NCBI RefSeq assembly: GCF_001895205.1
Contig: NZ_BDJF01000016.1
Coordinates: 434,001 to 498,000, forward strand
From: Vibrio injensis
Lineage (GTDB): Bacteria; Pseudomonadota; Gammaproteobacteria; Enterobacterales; Vibrionaceae
Length of the DNA: 64,000 bases
Direction of reading: 5' to 3'
Numbering within the stretch: position 1 is the stretch's first letter; each line of letters starts with the position of its first letter. A program made the translations under genes and the position numbers. The notes under the pieces were generated by a model. That model was not told the origin of the DNA, did not search any database, and was given only the letters and a program-made list of their open reading frames with translations. This document shows, in pieces, positions 50,570 through 60,656 of this stretch.

Positions 50570-51376
50570 ATGTTTGTCTTTATTTCCATGCTTATCTCTA
50601 TCGCGATTCTTGGCGGATTATTTTTCTTTGCTAAACAGAAAGAATCCAGCCTACAACGTAAATATCAACTCTTAGTTGATTTACGCGAGTTACTTTATCT
50701 TTGTCGTCAACATCGTCAAGCTACCCATCATGAGCTGATGTTTGGTCAAGATCGTCAACAACAGATTCATTCTCTTCAATCTGCTATCGATCAGACTTTA
50801 AATCATTTGATTGCCCATGCTCATTTTGATAACAAACCTCTGTATCGTATTTTCCAAGCTAAATTAACCGCCATTCGCCATGAATGGCCTGACTATAGCG
50901 TAGCAAGGAACCAAGTGGCTCACGGCAAAGCGATTCGTCATTGTTTATTTTTAATTGATGAAATTGTTCTCGCTTGGTTAGCTGAATCGCATCGAGACGA
51001 CCTGAGTGATGAATATCATATGAATTGGCAACAAGTCATCGATAGCATGGATTCACTGACTCAGTTACGTTTGTGTATTGAAGAAATGGGGAGTCAAGAG
51101 GGACGGCTTCGTCTTCGTCATTACAGTGAGCTCATGCGACGAAAACTGAGTCAACTCGCGCTGATCAGTCCTTTATCGATAGCCTCACCAGCCTGCTCCG
51201 AAGCCATGCACCAACTGAGTGAGATCCATGATAATCCGCATTTAGAGCTCGATGCGAAGCAGTTTTATCAACTAACTTCTGAATTATCGCTAACGATCGC
51301 TCAAGTGTACGATCAAATGCTGTCCGAAGTGACTGAAAGCCTATACTTACCGTTACCACAACTCGCGCTGGCTTAA
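50570..51376 (+). CDS. Unknown protein with N-terminal membrane anchor
   Basis: 268 aa, Shine-Dalgarno AAGGAGTGG. Hydrophobic segment at 1-22 (MFVFISMLISIAILGGLFFF), then a long all-helical region rich in His and Gln (LRELLYLCRQHRQATHHELM). The helical pattern loosely recalls the NIT nitrate-sensing domain but lacks downstream signalling domains. Single-gene transcript with its own terminator. Function not assigned. Confidence 0.7.
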   Translation: MFVFISMLISIAILGGLFFFAKQKESSLQRKYQLLVDLRELLYLCRQHRQATHHELMFGQDRQQQIHSLQSAIDQTLNHLIAHAHFDNKPLYRIFQAKLTAIRHEWPDYSVARNQVAHGKAIRHCLFLIDEIVLAWLAESHRDDLSDEYHMNWQQVIDSMDSLTQLRLCIEEMGSQEGRLRLRHYSELMRRKLSQLALISPLSIASPACSEAMHQLSEIHDNPHLELDAKQFYQLTSELSLTIAQVYDQMLSEVTESLYLPLPQLALA

Positions 51377-51409
51377 AACGCTGCACCGAGACCTAACATT
51401 CAAATAGCA

Positions 51410-51438
51410 AAAGCGCCACGATTGTGGCGCTTTTTAAT
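51410..51438. terminator. Bidirectional terminator
   Basis: AAAGCGCCAC-gatt-GTGGCGCTTT with T tracts, between the unknown gene and udp. Confidence 0.85.
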
Positions 51439-51461
51439 ACTAACTCAATCAATGATAGCGA

Positions 51462-52223
51462 TTATTTAAGCATCTTACGCGCTGCTTCAACCACCACTTT
51501 AATTGAACGAGCTTCGGTCTCTTTTAAGGTGGCGTGATCTGGGATCTCTTTTTGAGTACGGTTAATAATAACGCCCGCTACACAGCCTGCTTTTAAACCA
51601 GAGCTAGCACACATGGTTAATAGCGTCGCAGATTCCATCTCAAAGTTCAGCACGCCCATCTCTTGCCACTCTTTCATTGAACCTTGAAAACGGCTAACAA
51701 CACGACCGGTGAATGTGTCATAACGCTCTTGACCTGGGTAGAACGTATCACTTGATGCCGTTACCCCCATGTGAACGGTAGCGCCGCTCTCTTCTGCGGC
51801 TTCTTTCATCGCGGTTGCTACTGCAAAATCCGGTACCGCAGGGAACTCCATCGGTGCAAAGTGTAGGCTAGCGCCATCAAGACGTACTGAGCCAGTGGTA
51901 ACAATCATGTCGCCGACGTTGACGTGTGGTTGAATTGCACCAGTGGTACCAACACGTAAGAAAGAGCGCACACCTAATTGAGCGAGCTCTTCTACCGCAA
52001 TCGACGTTGATGGACCACCGATACCCGTTGAACAAACCACAACGGATTGACCATCTAACTCAGCGCGATAGAGCGTGTACTCACGATGACTAGCAAGAAA
52101 AACAGGATTTTCCATTAATTCAGCGATTTTTTGTACACGTGCAGGATCACCTGGGATAATCGCCAACGTAGCACCATTTAGATCGGCTTGGGTCACTCCT
52201 AGGTGAAAGACAGCTTGAGACAT
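51462..52223 (-). CDS. udp: Uridine phosphorylase
   Basis: 253 aa. [47 protein letters not shown] and [13 protein letters not shown] are the Udp signatures. Splits uridine to uracil and ribose 1-phosphate. GGAGTAAC precedes ATG 52223. A CRP-like site lies about 85 bp upstream, as expected for CRP/CytR control. Confidence 0.97.
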   Translation of the reverse strand: MSQAVFHLGVTQADLNGATLAIIPGDPARVQKIAELMENPVFLASHREYTLYRAELDGQSVVVCSTGIGGPSTSIAVEELAQLGVRSFLRVGTTGAIQPHVNVGDMIVTTGSVRLDGASLHFAPMEFPAVPDFAVATAMKEAAEESGATVHMGVTASSDTFYPGQERYDTFTGRVVSRFQGSMKEWQEMGVLNFEMESATLLTMCASSGLKAGCVAGVIINRTQKEIPDHATLKETEARSIKVVVEAARKMLK

Positions 52224-52306
52224 AAGTTACTCCTTGATTGCGGCTTGTTCAGCTCATCATTAATTTCGGGTACCACGTGACTCTATCCCAGTCCACAACA
52301 ACATTT

Positions 52307-52322
52307 AGTGACAAGCATCACA
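52307..52322 (-). promoter_or_regulatory. CRP-like site upstream of udp
   Basis: AGTGA-caagca-TCACA on the plus strand, one base off the TGTGA-N6-TCACA consensus. CRP and CytR control udp in enteric bacteria and V. cholerae. Confidence 0.6.
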
Positions 52323-52452
52323 ACTACGCCAGCAATAAAAATCAACATTTCAAAGAAAAACGGTTTGCATCACAAAAATGAGCAATTCAAATGCAACTCA
52401 ACACTATTCGCTCGTGATTCAACTCAAATGACTTTAATCCCTATGGCTCACT

Positions 52453-54741
52453 CTAATCCGCTACTGATGGCTTAAAGCGTAGTAAACGCAAAGCATTTAG
52501 AGTAACCAACGCCGTCGCACCACTATCAGCCAATACTGCCATCCATAATCCCGTGATACCAAGTAAACTGGTCACCAACAAAATGGCTTTTAAACCTAAG
52601 GCTACTGTCACATTTTGCCGAATATTATTTAGTGTAGCGCGAGATAATTCGACCATTCCTGCCAACTCAATGAGTCGATTATGGGTTAATGCTGCGTCCG
52701 CCGTCTCTAACGCCACATCGGTACCGCTGCCCATCGCAATACCGATACTGGCCTGCTTCATCGCAGGAGCATCATTAATGCCATCCCCCACCATTGCAAC
52801 CGGTTGAAGCTGTGATAATTGCTCGACCACTTGCACTTTATCCTCAGGCAATAAACTGGCTTGAAAATCCATACCGAGCTTATCGGCGATAGCTGCGGCA
52901 CTGCGTGGGTTATCCCCGGTCAACATGATGCTGTTAATGCCGATTTTTTTCAGTTGTGCAATCGCGACTTGCGCCTCATCACGTAATGTATCTTGCCAAG
53001 CAATAACGCCTATCGGTTGCTTGTTTTGTAAAGCAACCGCGACCGTTTTCCCTTGCGCTTCGAGTTGCTCAATCGATTCAGTGACAGCGGCACTAACCAC
53101 CACATCGAGCTGAGTTGGCGACAACAGTGAATAGCGTTGACCGGCAACTAAGCCTGTAATACCGCGCCCGGATAAGGCTTGTTGCTCAGATGCTGAGGGG
53201 ATAACATAACCTTGAGCTTGCACTTTATCTACTAACGAAGTGGCTAAAGGATGGCTAGAGCCTTGCTCAATAGCCGCTACTGCCGCTAACCATTGAGACG
53301 ACGGCAGCTCCGTTAAGCTGATCATATCCGTTACCTGTGGCTTTCCTTGCGTTAGCGTTCCGGTTTTATCAAACGCCATCATGGTCACTCGGCCAAGCTG
53401 CTCAAGTGCCGCTCCCCCTTTGATTAAAGCACCGCGTCTTGCTGCCGCCGCTAAGCCAGAGGTAATCGCCGCAGGGGTTGAAATCACTAACGCACACGGA
53501 CAAGCAATGAGTAATAACGCCAGTCCACGGTAGGTCCAGGTTTGCCATGGCTGAGCAAACATTAATGGTGGAATGAGCACAACCAATAAAGCAATCAGCA
53601 TCATCAGCGGGGTATACCAACGGCTAAATCGATCTAAAAACCGCTCCAAAGGCGCTTTACGAGATTCAGCTTGCTCAATAAGGTGTAAAATACGGTCAAT
53701 GGCATTTTGTCCCGGTAATGAAGTTATCTGCACTTGGATCAAACGATCAACCACTACAGAGCCCGCAGCGAGCGTGTCACCAACTTGCTTTTCAACCGGA
53801 ATCGATTCTCCGGTTAATGCACTTTCATCAATGCTCGCGGCTTGATCCATCAACTGCCCATCAGCAGGTAAACGCCCGCCAGGAGCAACCTCAACGTGAT
53901 CACCAGGTTGCAGATCTTGCACATCAACTAACACGCGCTGGCCGTGTTCTATTTTCGTCGCTTGATCAGGCACCAGCGCCATCAGCGCTTGAACTCCTGA
54001 ACGCGCTCGTGCAGCCGCAATGCCTTCTAAGCGCTCGCCAACCAAAAACAGTAATAACACCATCGCCGCTTCTGCCGTCTCACCAAGATACAAAGCGCCC
54101 AGTGCGGCGACAGTCATTAGCGTTTCAATCGCAAACGGCGTACCTGACTTTGCCAATTGCCAAGCTTTACGCCCAATCGGAACCAAGCCTAACAAACAGG
54201 TTAGTGTAAATATCCACTGCGCTAACTCGCTCGACCACTGAGTCATTAGAGCAGCGACTAGCATCGCTGAACTGATCAAAACCAGACGTCGATTGTCTGC
54301 TTGTGTTAACCACGTTCGAGGGGATGAGTGAGAAGATGCGACTTTAGAGGTCGAGTGCTGGATCTGAAAACCAGCACGACTAACGGCTTGTTCAACCGCC
54401 GCAACCGTTGCTTGCTGATTAAACTGCACCACCAACTTTTCTGTCGCAAACAGAACCTGGGCAGTGACAATATCTGGAATTTTCTGTAACGCCGTTTCTA
54501 TTTTCCGCGCACACGATGGGCAATCCATCCCCACCACTTGCCAACTGCGTTGGAACTTAGCAACCGAGTCATGCAAATTGTCCGCAGCACTGCGCGTGTT
54601 TTTATCTTCAGTTGGTTGAGCGCAGCAAGCAACCTCAGGTTGCACTTGATGGGTGGTTGACGCTGCAGAACAACAAGACGCCTGACTATGAGTGGCATGA
54701 GAACCATGAGTGACACCGCACCCTGAATGCTTAACAGACAT
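52453..54741 (-). CDS. zntA: Zn/Cd/Pb-exporting P-type ATPase ZntA
   Basis: 762 aa from ATG 54741 (AGGAG upstream). The His/Cys-rich N-terminus (HSGCGVTHGSHATHSQASCC) precedes an HMA domain with GMDCPSCARKIE. The P1B core follows: ALTGESIPVEKQ, ACPCALVISTPAA (CPC metal site), DKTGTLTQGK (phospho-Asp) and GDGINDAPAMKQA. Exports soft divalent metals. The promoter has a MerR-type operator with long spacer. Confidence 0.94.
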   Translation of the reverse strand: MSVKHSGCGVTHGSHATHSQASCCSAASTTHQVQPEVACCAQPTEDKNTRSAADNLHDSVAKFQRSWQVVGMDCPSCARKIETALQKIPDIVTAQVLFATEKLVVQFNQQATVAAVEQAVSRAGFQIQHSTSKVASSHSSPRTWLTQADNRRLVLISSAMLVAALMTQWSSELAQWIFTLTCLLGLVPIGRKAWQLAKSGTPFAIETLMTVAALGALYLGETAEAAMVLLLFLVGERLEGIAAARARSGVQALMALVPDQATKIEHGQRVLVDVQDLQPGDHVEVAPGGRLPADGQLMDQAASIDESALTGESIPVEKQVGDTLAAGSVVVDRLIQVQITSLPGQNAIDRILHLIEQAESRKAPLERFLDRFSRWYTPLMMLIALLVVLIPPLMFAQPWQTWTYRGLALLLIACPCALVISTPAAITSGLAAAARRGALIKGGAALEQLGRVTMMAFDKTGTLTQGKPQVTDMISLTELPSSQWLAAVAAIEQGSSHPLATSLVDKVQAQGYVIPSASEQQALSGRGITGLVAGQRYSLLSPTQLDVVVSAAVTESIEQLEAQGKTVAVALQNKQPIGVIAWQDTLRDEAQVAIAQLKKIGINSIMLTGDNPRSAAAIADKLGMDFQASLLPEDKVQVVEQLSQLQPVAMVGDGINDAPAMKQASIGIAMGSGTDVALETADAALTHNRLIELAGMVELSRATLNNIRQNVTVALGLKAILLVTSLLGITGLWMAVLADSGATALVTLNALRLLRFKPSVAD

Positions 54742-54771
54742 CAATCAATCTCCTAATTTGATGATGTGTTG

Positions 54772-54803
54772 AGCTTACACCTTGGAGCTAACTCCAAGGT
54801 CAA
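54772..54803 (-). promoter_or_regulatory. zntA promoter with MerR-family operator
   Basis: On the minus strand -35 TTGACC, then dyad CTTGGAGTTAGCTCCAAG, then -10 TAAGCT with a 20-bp spacer. The over-long spacer filled by a dyad is the hallmark of ZntR/CueR/MerR activation and closely resembles the ZntR site TGGAGTCGACTCCA. The regulator gene is not in the window. Confidence 0.8.
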
Positions 54804-54921
54804 GTGTTTTTTGCGCATTTAACTATAGGCTCTTGAGCTAAGTTCAAAAAGAGAGAGCGAGTCTCTACAAAACCTTTATCCCACCCTATAAGCCAATGTT
54901 CTCACTTTAGTTGTTTAGCGA

Positions 54922-55338
54922 TTAAACTGGATGTTTAAAACTGGTGGCGAGGTTTTTACCGATCGCTAACAGTACATTACGACGGGTAATGATACCCACT
55001 AACTTTCCTTGCTCTATCACCGGATAGACTTTCGGCTTACCGACTTTCATCATATCAGCCAGTTCGATGATTGACGTCTCCGGAGAAACCGACAGCACTT
55101 CTTGATGCATGCAGTCACTTACCGTATGAGAGTCATGGCAGAAGTAACTGGCTTTAACTAATTTATCGAGCAAATCTTGTTCAGAAAGAAAGCCGATCAC
55201 TCTCTTTTGATCATCAATCACTGGCCCACCAAGATGTTCAGAACCACTTACGCGCTCTAAAGCCGCACTGAGTGACATCTCAGGACTAAAGGTCACCGCT
55301 TTGACGGTCATGTAATCTCTTACTTTGAGTGAATCCAT
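54922..55338 (-). CDS. CBS-pair protein
   Basis: 138 aa from ATG 55338 (AAGGAGATAG upstream). Two CBS domains: VRDYMTVKAVTFSPEMSLSAALERV...GFLSEQDLL and VSDCMHQEVLSVSPETSIIELADMM...GIITRRNVL. It probably senses adenosine nucleotides; partner unknown. Free-standing gene between zntA and moaE. Confidence 0.88.
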   Translation of the reverse strand: MDSLKVRDYMTVKAVTFSPEMSLSAALERVSGSEHLGGPVIDDQKRVIGFLSEQDLLDKLVKASYFCHDSHTVSDCMHQEVLSVSPETSIIELADMMKVGKPKVYPVIEQGKLVGIITRRNVLLAIGKNLATSFKHPV

Positions 55339-55580
55339 TACTATCTCCTTGGCGTTCTTAACCATCTCTATGCCATGAGCACATCTCTGAGCTTAGTGAT
55401 GGCTATCCCATAATGATTAAATAGACAAATAAATCCTTAATGACACTCCGAGTCAATTAAGGTGCCTATAGTAAGTGTTGACTAATTTCTTGATTTTACT
55501 AGAGAGGAAGACGATTTTTTTGTAACAAAGCGAACGTTTTAAGCGAGATATTAAGGCCGAGCCGTTTTAGAGAGGGAACG

Positions 55581-55618
55581 CCCCAAGTCAGCCAAACAAA
55601 AAGCTGGCTCGGGGTTTT
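55581..55618 (+). terminator. Hairpin near moaE 3' end
   Basis: CCCCAAGTCAGC...GCTGGCTCGGGG followed by TTTT on the plus strand. It lies just after the moaE stop but its T tract faces the other way, so it may end an unknown plus-strand transcript or act without a tract. Confidence 0.4.
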
Positions 55619-55621
55619 GAT

Positions 55622-56071
55622 TTACCAACGTTTAGCCGCCTGATGATCGGATTCGCGCGATTCTATCCAGCGTTCAGAGTGTGTGGTGCGTTCTTTCTTC
55701 CAAAACGGGGCTTGAGTTTTTAAGCTATCCATAATGAATTCACAAGCAGCAAAACTCGCACCGCGATGGGCACTCGCAACGCCAACAAACACAATTTGCG
55801 CACCAACATCCAAATCACCAACCCGATGAATGATACGAACGTGTTGTAAGGGCCAGCGCTGTTGGGCTTGATCACACAGATGACTGAGCGCTTTTTCAGT
55901 CATTCCTGGGTAATGCTCAAGACGCAAGCCGATCACATCATCACCGAGGTTGAGATCACGAACTTTACCGACAAATGTGACAACTGCGCCAGCAGCACTG
56001 TCTTGCGCTAACGCCGCATACTCATCGGCCAATGAAAAATCAGCCGTTTGTACAGAAACTCTGCTATCCAT
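55622..56071 (-). CDS. moaE: Molybdopterin synthase large subunit MoaE
   Basis: 149 aa from ATG 56071 (GTG 56080 overlapping the moaD stop is an alternative). Contains VRDLNLGDDVIGLRLEHYPGMTE, HRVGDLDVGAQIVFVGVASAHR and PFWKKE with the catalytic Lys. With MoaD it puts sulfur into precursor Z to form molybdopterin. Confidence 0.95.
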   Translation of the reverse strand: MDSRVSVQTADFSLADEYAALAQDSAAGAVVTFVGKVRDLNLGDDVIGLRLEHYPGMTEKALSHLCDQAQQRWPLQHVRIIHRVGDLDVGAQIVFVGVASAHRGASFAACEFIMDSLKTQAPFWKKERTTHSERWIESRESDHQAAKRW

Positions 56072-56076
56072 CGGTC

Positions 56077-56322
56077 TCACCCGCCAGTAACTGGTGGAAA
56101 AAAGGCCACTTCATCACCCGACTGCAAAGGATGAGTCATAGCCACAATGGTATGATTAACAGCAACCAGTAACTTATCCGCATCTAACGCTAGTGACCAC
56201 TTATCGCCTTGCAGCACAAGATGCTGCCTAAGAGCCTCAACGGTTGCAAAATTGGCTGGCATCTCGACCCGATCACAGCCAACCAACTCACGAGTCTGTG
56301 CAAAAAAAACAACGTTAATCAT
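56077..56322 (-). CDS. moaD: Molybdopterin synthase small subunit MoaD
   Basis: 81 aa, ubiquitin-like, ending PVTGG; the terminal Gly-Gly becomes thiocarboxylated. ATGA overlap with moaC upstream and overlap with moaE downstream. Confidence 0.95.
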   Translation of the reverse strand: MINVVFFAQTRELVGCDRVEMPANFATVEALRQHLVLQGDKWSLALDADKLLVAVNHTIVAMTHPLQSGDEVAFFPPVTGG

Positions 56323-56798
56323 CGCGTAGCCTTAAAATGCCCGGACTTACCTCCGGTTTTTTCTAATAAACGCACCTGTTCAATGACCATGTCTTTTTGT
56401 ACCGCTTTACACATATCATAAATAGTCAAAGCGGCAACAGATGCTGCCGTTAACGCTTCCATCTCAACACCAGTTTTCCCTGCTAGCTTACACACGGATT
56501 CAATTCGTACACAACTTTCAGCTTCGATAGCTTGTAAATGAACTTCCACTTTAGAAAGCAACAACGGGTGGCAAAGAGGAATTAAATCCCACGTTTTTTT
56601 AGCGGCTTGAATACCAGCAATCCGTGCGGTAGCAAACACATCACCTTTGTGATGCTGCCCAGAAATAATTAACTGCAATGTTTCTGGTGCCATACGAATA
56701 TAAGCTTCTGCACGTGCTTCACGCACACTATCGAGTTTGGCCGATACATCGACCATATTCGCTTCACCGTTGGCATTAATATGGCTAAATTCAGTCAT
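56319..56798 (-). CDS. moaC: Cyclic pyranopterin monophosphate synthase MoaC
   Basis: 159 aa: [73 protein letters not shown] and a KSGHFK tail. Converts the MoaA product to cyclic pyranopterin monophosphate. Second enzyme of the pathway. Confidence 0.97.
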   Translation of the reverse strand: MTEFSHINANGEANMVDVSAKLDSVREARAEAYIRMAPETLQLIISGQHHKGDVFATARIAGIQAAKKTWDLIPLCHPLLLSKVEVHLQAIEAESCVRIESVCKLAGKTGVEMEALTAASVAALTIYDMCKAVQKDMVIEQVRLLEKTGGKSGHFKATR

Positions 56799-56807
56799 GT
56801 TTTTCTG

Positions 56808-57320
56808 TTACCCAGCGAGATGAGGCATAAAGTTACATGGACGGTGGCTCGCATCTAATTGCTGCTGGATAATTTTCGTCCATCCTGTACGGCAAGCCCC
56901 CGTCGAACCCGGCATAGCGAATATCACCGTGTGATTGGCAAATCCCGCTAAGGCTCGTGACTGAATCGTTGAAGTACCAATTTCTTCATACGATACCATT
57001 CTAAACAGCTCACCAAAGCCCTCGACCTCTTTATCAAAAAGCGGCTTCAGCGCTTCAGGGGTACTATCACGAGCGGTAAAGCCTGTACCACCAGTAATCA
57101 AGATGGCTTGAATCGCCTCGTCAGCAATCCACTGTGACACGATGGCACGAATTTTATATTTATCATCGATCACAATTTGCTTATCCGCCAATAGATGCCC
57201 CGCAGCTTGCAATTGCTCAGCTAAATAGCCACCAGAGGTATCGTTTTCTTGCGTACGTGTATCGGATACGGTTAGTACCGCAATGTTAGCGGGTTGAAAT
57301 TTACTTTCTGCATGCCCCAT
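56808..57320 (-). CDS. moaB: Molybdenum cofactor protein MoaB
   Basis: 170 aa. [38 protein letters not shown] and [18 protein letters not shown] are the MoaB/MogA molybdopterin-binding signatures. Exact step is debated in bacteria. Nine nucleotides separate it from moaC. Confidence 0.94.
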   Translation of the reverse strand: MGHAESKFQPANIAVLTVSDTRTQENDTSGGYLAEQLQAAGHLLADKQIVIDDKYKIRAIVSQWIADEAIQAILITGGTGFTARDSTPEALKPLFDKEVEGFGELFRMVSYEEIGTSTIQSRALAGFANHTVIFAMPGSTGACRTGWTKIIQQQLDASHRPCNFMPHLAG

Positions 57321-57359
57321 GTCATCACCTTATCTTTTTCATTGTCTGTCCCCAAAAGG

Positions 57360-58349
57360 CTAGCCACCAATGGATGCCAAATGGGGAGTTATACCTGTAT
57401 TACCGTCATGTAAAAAATGACTAACAGACTTATGTTGTAACTGGGTTTGAATACGTTCAATTAATGCTGATTGCTGGCTATCTTCTTGTAATAGATCGCG
57501 TAATGAGAGACCTTGCTCACCAAAAAGACAAAGATGCAGCTTACCTAACGCAGAGATGCGTAACCGATTACAGCTATGGCAAAAATCTTTCTCGTAAGGC
57601 ATGATCAACCCTACTTCGCCTTGATAATCAGGATGCCAATAAACCTGAGCTGGCCCATCGTGGTGCGCTCTTACTTTTAGTAACCAGCCATCGGCAATCA
57701 GTTGATTGCGCAGGGCGACACCAGAAAGATGATGACGAGCAAATAAATCATCCATCTCCCCTGTCTGCATCAGTTCAATAAAACGCAGTTGGATCGGTCG
57801 ATGTTTAATCCACGCCAAAAATTGAGGCATGGTGTGCGCATTAAGATCTTTCATCAATACGACATTAACTTTCACTTGCGCAAAACCAGCCTCAAAAGCT
57901 CGCTCGATTCCCTGCATGACTTGATAAAAACGATTTTCACCGGTGATCTGCTGAAACATCCTCGGGTCTAAACTATCGACACTCACATTAATATCGGTCA
58001 ATCCCGCCTGCTTCCAAGCCATAATATGATCAGCCATCCGGTAGCCATTGGTGGTGGTGGCAACTTTATCTATCCCATGCTGCTCAGCGACCGTCTGAAT
58101 AATGTCGGTAAAATCTTTGCGTAAACTCGGTTCTCCCCCAGTAATTCTCACTTTAGAGGTTCCACAACACGCAAACGCCTTCACCACGCGTTGAATCTCA
58201 GGCAGAGTTAAAAAAGCAGAGTTTTTGGTTCCCGAGGGTCGGTACCCCTCTGGTAAACAGTAGGTACACTTAAAATTGCAGACATCAGTCACAGACAGAC
58301 GTAAATAGTAAAATTTACGCTGATATTTATCTTCGAATGGTTGCGCCAC
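57360..58349 (-). CDS. moaA: GTP 3',8-cyclase MoaA
   Basis: 329 aa from GTG 58349, matching the start position relative to the conserved GGAAAGGTG Shine-Dalgarno in E. coli. Radical-[23 protein letters not shown], and a second cluster site [20 protein letters not shown]-terminal Gly-Gly. It makes the first intermediate from GTP. Leads moaABCDE, behind a Moco RNA motif. Confidence 0.96.
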   Translation of the reverse strand: MAQPFEDKYQRKFYYLRLSVTDVCNFKCTYCLPEGYRPSGTKNSAFLTLPEIQRVVKAFACCGTSKVRITGGEPSLRKDFTDIIQTVAEQHGIDKVATTTNGYRMADHIMAWKQAGLTDINVSVDSLDPRMFQQITGENRFYQVMQGIERAFEAGFAQVKVNVVLMKDLNAHTMPQFLAWIKHRPIQLRFIELMQTGEMDDLFARHHLSGVALRNQLIADGWLLKVRAHHDGPAQVYWHPDYQGEVGLIMPYEKDFCHSCNRLRISALGKLHLCLFGEQGLSLRDLLQEDSQQSALIERIQTQLQHKSVSHFLHDGNTGITPHLASIGG

Positions 58350-58351
58350 GG

Positions 58352-58485
58352 AACACCTTTCCAAATACGGGAGGCAAAAAAGTTTCCCACTTTGCCCTTG
58401 TGGATCAATGCCACTGGCTTAAATGACTTATCTTCAAAAACGTTGCGCTTAAGAAAACTTAGTGCAGATAAGCTCGGAGTTATGG
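58352..58485 (-). promoter_or_regulatory. Moco RNA motif (molybdenum cofactor riboswitch candidate)
   Basis: On the minus strand the moaA leader begins AACTCCGAGCTTATCTGCAC and ends GCCTCCCGTATTTGGAAAGG, both matching the E. coli moaA leader Moco motif (ACTCCGAGC... and GCCTCCCGTATCCGGAAAGG). The 3' end includes the Shine-Dalgarno, so cofactor binding could block translation. Confidence 0.88.
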
Positions 58486-58671
58486 CAACAATAAGCGTAC
58501 GCTCGACGCTTATCGGTTGCAGCGAACGGATAAAATACTTAAATATTGTGTGTGTTTCCAGCTTCTACTGAAAAAAAACGGTTTTGATGCATAAATTACC
58601 ACAAAATGAGTACCATCCGCTTGAGCATTACTCTAAATTGTAGGCCATCAAAGAACAACTCGAAATATAAC

Positions 58672-59562
58672 ATGTCCCTCTATGATGATAAAAAAGTGGT
58701 CGCCATTGGTGGCGGCCACGGATTAGGCAGAATACTCGCTGCATTAAAAGTCTTTGGTTCTAATGCGACAGGCATTGTTACTACTACTGATAATGGTGGT
58801 TCTACTGGGCGTATCCGCCACTGCCAAGGGGGTATCGCTTGGGGAGATACACGCAACTGCATTAATCAGTTAATCACAGAGCCATCCATAAGTTCGATGA
58901 TGTTTGAGTACCGTTTCAAAGGCGCTGGTGAACTGAACGGGCATAATCTTGGCAATTTAATGTTAACCGCCTTAGACCACCTCTCGGTACGCCCGCTAGA
59001 AGCGATTAACTTGATCCGTAACATGCTCAAAGTCGATGTCAATATTGTACCAATGTCAGAGCATCCAGCTGACTTAACCGCCCTATCGGTAGAGGGGAAA
59101 TGGGTCACAGGGGAAACCAGTGTTGATGAAATGGCCCAAGATCTACTGAGGCTGGATCTTGATCCAGAAGTACCAGCAACCAAGGAAGGCGTCCATGCTA
59201 TCTCTCAAGCGGATGCGATTATTCTCGGTCCGGGCAGCTTTCTCACCAGTATTATGCCACCGCTATTATTACCTGAAATCGGCCAAGCGATCGCAGAGAA
59301 TACCCGCGCCAAATTGATTTTTGTTGAGAACCTTTCCCCAGAATATGGCCCAGCGGGACGCATGAGTTTGCAGCAGAAACTAGAATGGTGTGAACGTGCT
59401 TGTAGCGCTCGCCATATTGACGTAGTGATTGGTGCCATTGAGCATCCAGAGCTCAATCATCAATGGAATTGTGTCACTCGCGATCTCGCTTCTCCCAATC
59501 GTGATTGGCGGCATGATCGCGTCAAGTTACGCAACGCAATTGAAGAGCAATTGATCGGCTAA
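58672..59562 (+). CDS. yvcK: YvcK/YbhK family protein
   Basis: 296 aa from ATG 58672. VVAIGGGHGLGRILAALK (Rossmann glycine loop), TTTDNGGSTGRIR, GDTRNCINQL and DAIILGPGSFLTSIMPPLL are typical of the YvcK/CofD-like family. Bacillus YvcK acts in cell-wall and carbon metabolism control; in gammaproteobacteria the role is unclear. Upstream in-frame start at 58606 lacks a convincing signal. Divergent from moaA. Confidence 0.9.
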   Translation: MSLYDDKKVVAIGGGHGLGRILAALKVFGSNATGIVTTTDNGGSTGRIRHCQGGIAWGDTRNCINQLITEPSISSMMFEYRFKGAGELNGHNLGNLMLTALDHLSVRPLEAINLIRNMLKVDVNIVPMSEHPADLTALSVEGKWVTGETSVDEMAQDLLRLDLDPEVPATKEGVHAISQADAIILGPGSFLTSIMPPLLLPEIGQAIAENTRAKLIFVENLSPEYGPAGRMSLQQKLEWCERACSARHIDVVIGAIEHPELNHQWNCVTRDLASPNRDWRHDRVKLRNAIEEQLIG

Positions 59563-59607
59563 AAGCGACAATCCACTTTTTATCAATCACCAAGTTACGA
59601 GAATAAA

Positions 59608-59631
59608 AAGGGCTGTAATTGAACAGCCCTT
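59608..59631 (-). terminator. Terminator of mltB
   Basis: AAGGGCTGT-aattga-ACAGCCCTT; on the minus strand followed by TTTATTC. Confidence 0.75.
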
Positions 59632-59664
59632 ATCGAAGAAACTAACCACTTCGGTGACTCATGG

Positions 59665-60636
59665 TTAAAATTTGATTCTATCGGCTAAATGACTGACTGC
59701 AACCGCGAAGTAGTGCGAGCGGTTCCATTTCATCAACACATTATAATTGTTATAAACCAAATAAATTCGCCCACTTTCATCATCTGGCATAATGAGCCAA
59801 GCTTTGATGTCCTCTTTCAACTGTGGTAGCGGTTGACCATCATAACGAGTGATACCAAGCTCACTCCACTCGCGCAGCAACTTGCCTTTTTCAGCCTGAC
59901 GGCCTTCCAAAGCTTTATCAAAATTAGCTGGAATTTTTACCTGACGCCCCCAAGTATAACGATCATCCCAACCGGATTTACTTAGATAATTAGCAGTTGA
60001 CGCGAATACATCTGCCTTGGTGCCCCAAATATCTTTTTTACCGTCACCATCACCGTCTGCGGCAAACGCTAAAAAGGAGCTAGGCATGAACTGACATTGT
60101 CCCATCGCCCCTGCCCATGAGCCTTTCATTTCATCAACCGTAATATGCCCTTGTTGCAAAATTTGTAATGCAGCCATGGTTTCCTTACGGAAAAACTCTT
60201 CACGCCGACCATCATAGGCCATTGTTGATAAGGCATCGATAACAGGGAAATTGCCAGTAAAACTACCGAAATTACTTTCCACGCCCCAAAGTGCCACAAT
60301 AAAACGCGGCTGAACACCATATTGCTTACCAATACGCTGTAATTCATCATAATGCTTTTCATACAGGGCTTGAGCTTGTTTGACTTTCCAATCAGGCACT
60401 GCACGAGGAATGTATTCATCTAAAGTTAAACGTCTTTCCGGTTGATTACGATCTGCGGTGACGGCTCTAGGTCGATATTCCACATTAGCAAACGCTTCTG
60501 CCAATATTTGCTCAGAAATGCCTTCTTGACGCGCCTGTTGCTTTAACCCTTCAAGATATTGCTCAAAACTCACCGTATTGGCTAGCAAAGGAGCCGATAG
60601 CGTTAACCCTAAAATAACTGACAGTAATTTTCTCAA
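59665..60636 (-). CDS. mltB: Membrane-bound lytic murein transglycosylase B
   Basis: 323 aa from TTG 60636, which has AGGAGGG close upstream. Signal peptide 1-19 (ending PLLA). VALWGVESNFGSFTGNFPVIDALSTMAY holds the catalytic Glu; GAMGQCQFMPSSFLAFA and DIWGTKADVFASTANYL are family motifs. Cleaves peptidoglycan to anhydro-muropeptides. No lipobox Cys is seen, so it may be soluble in the periplasm. Confidence 0.93.
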   Translation of the reverse strand: MRKLLSVILGLTLSAPLLANTVSFEQYLEGLKQQARQEGISEQILAEAFANVEYRPRAVTADRNQPERRLTLDEYIPRAVPDWKVKQAQALYEKHYDELQRIGKQYGVQPRFIVALWGVESNFGSFTGNFPVIDALSTMAYDGRREEFFRKETMAALQILQQGHITVDEMKGSWAGAMGQCQFMPSSFLAFAADGDGDGKKDIWGTKADVFASTANYLSKSGWDDRYTWGRQVKIPANFDKALEGRQAEKGKLLREWSELGITRYDGQPLPQLKEDIKAWLIMPDDESGRIYLVYNNYNVLMKWNRSHYFAVAVSHLADRIKF

Positions 60637-60656
60637 GATGCCCTCCTCAAGCGATC

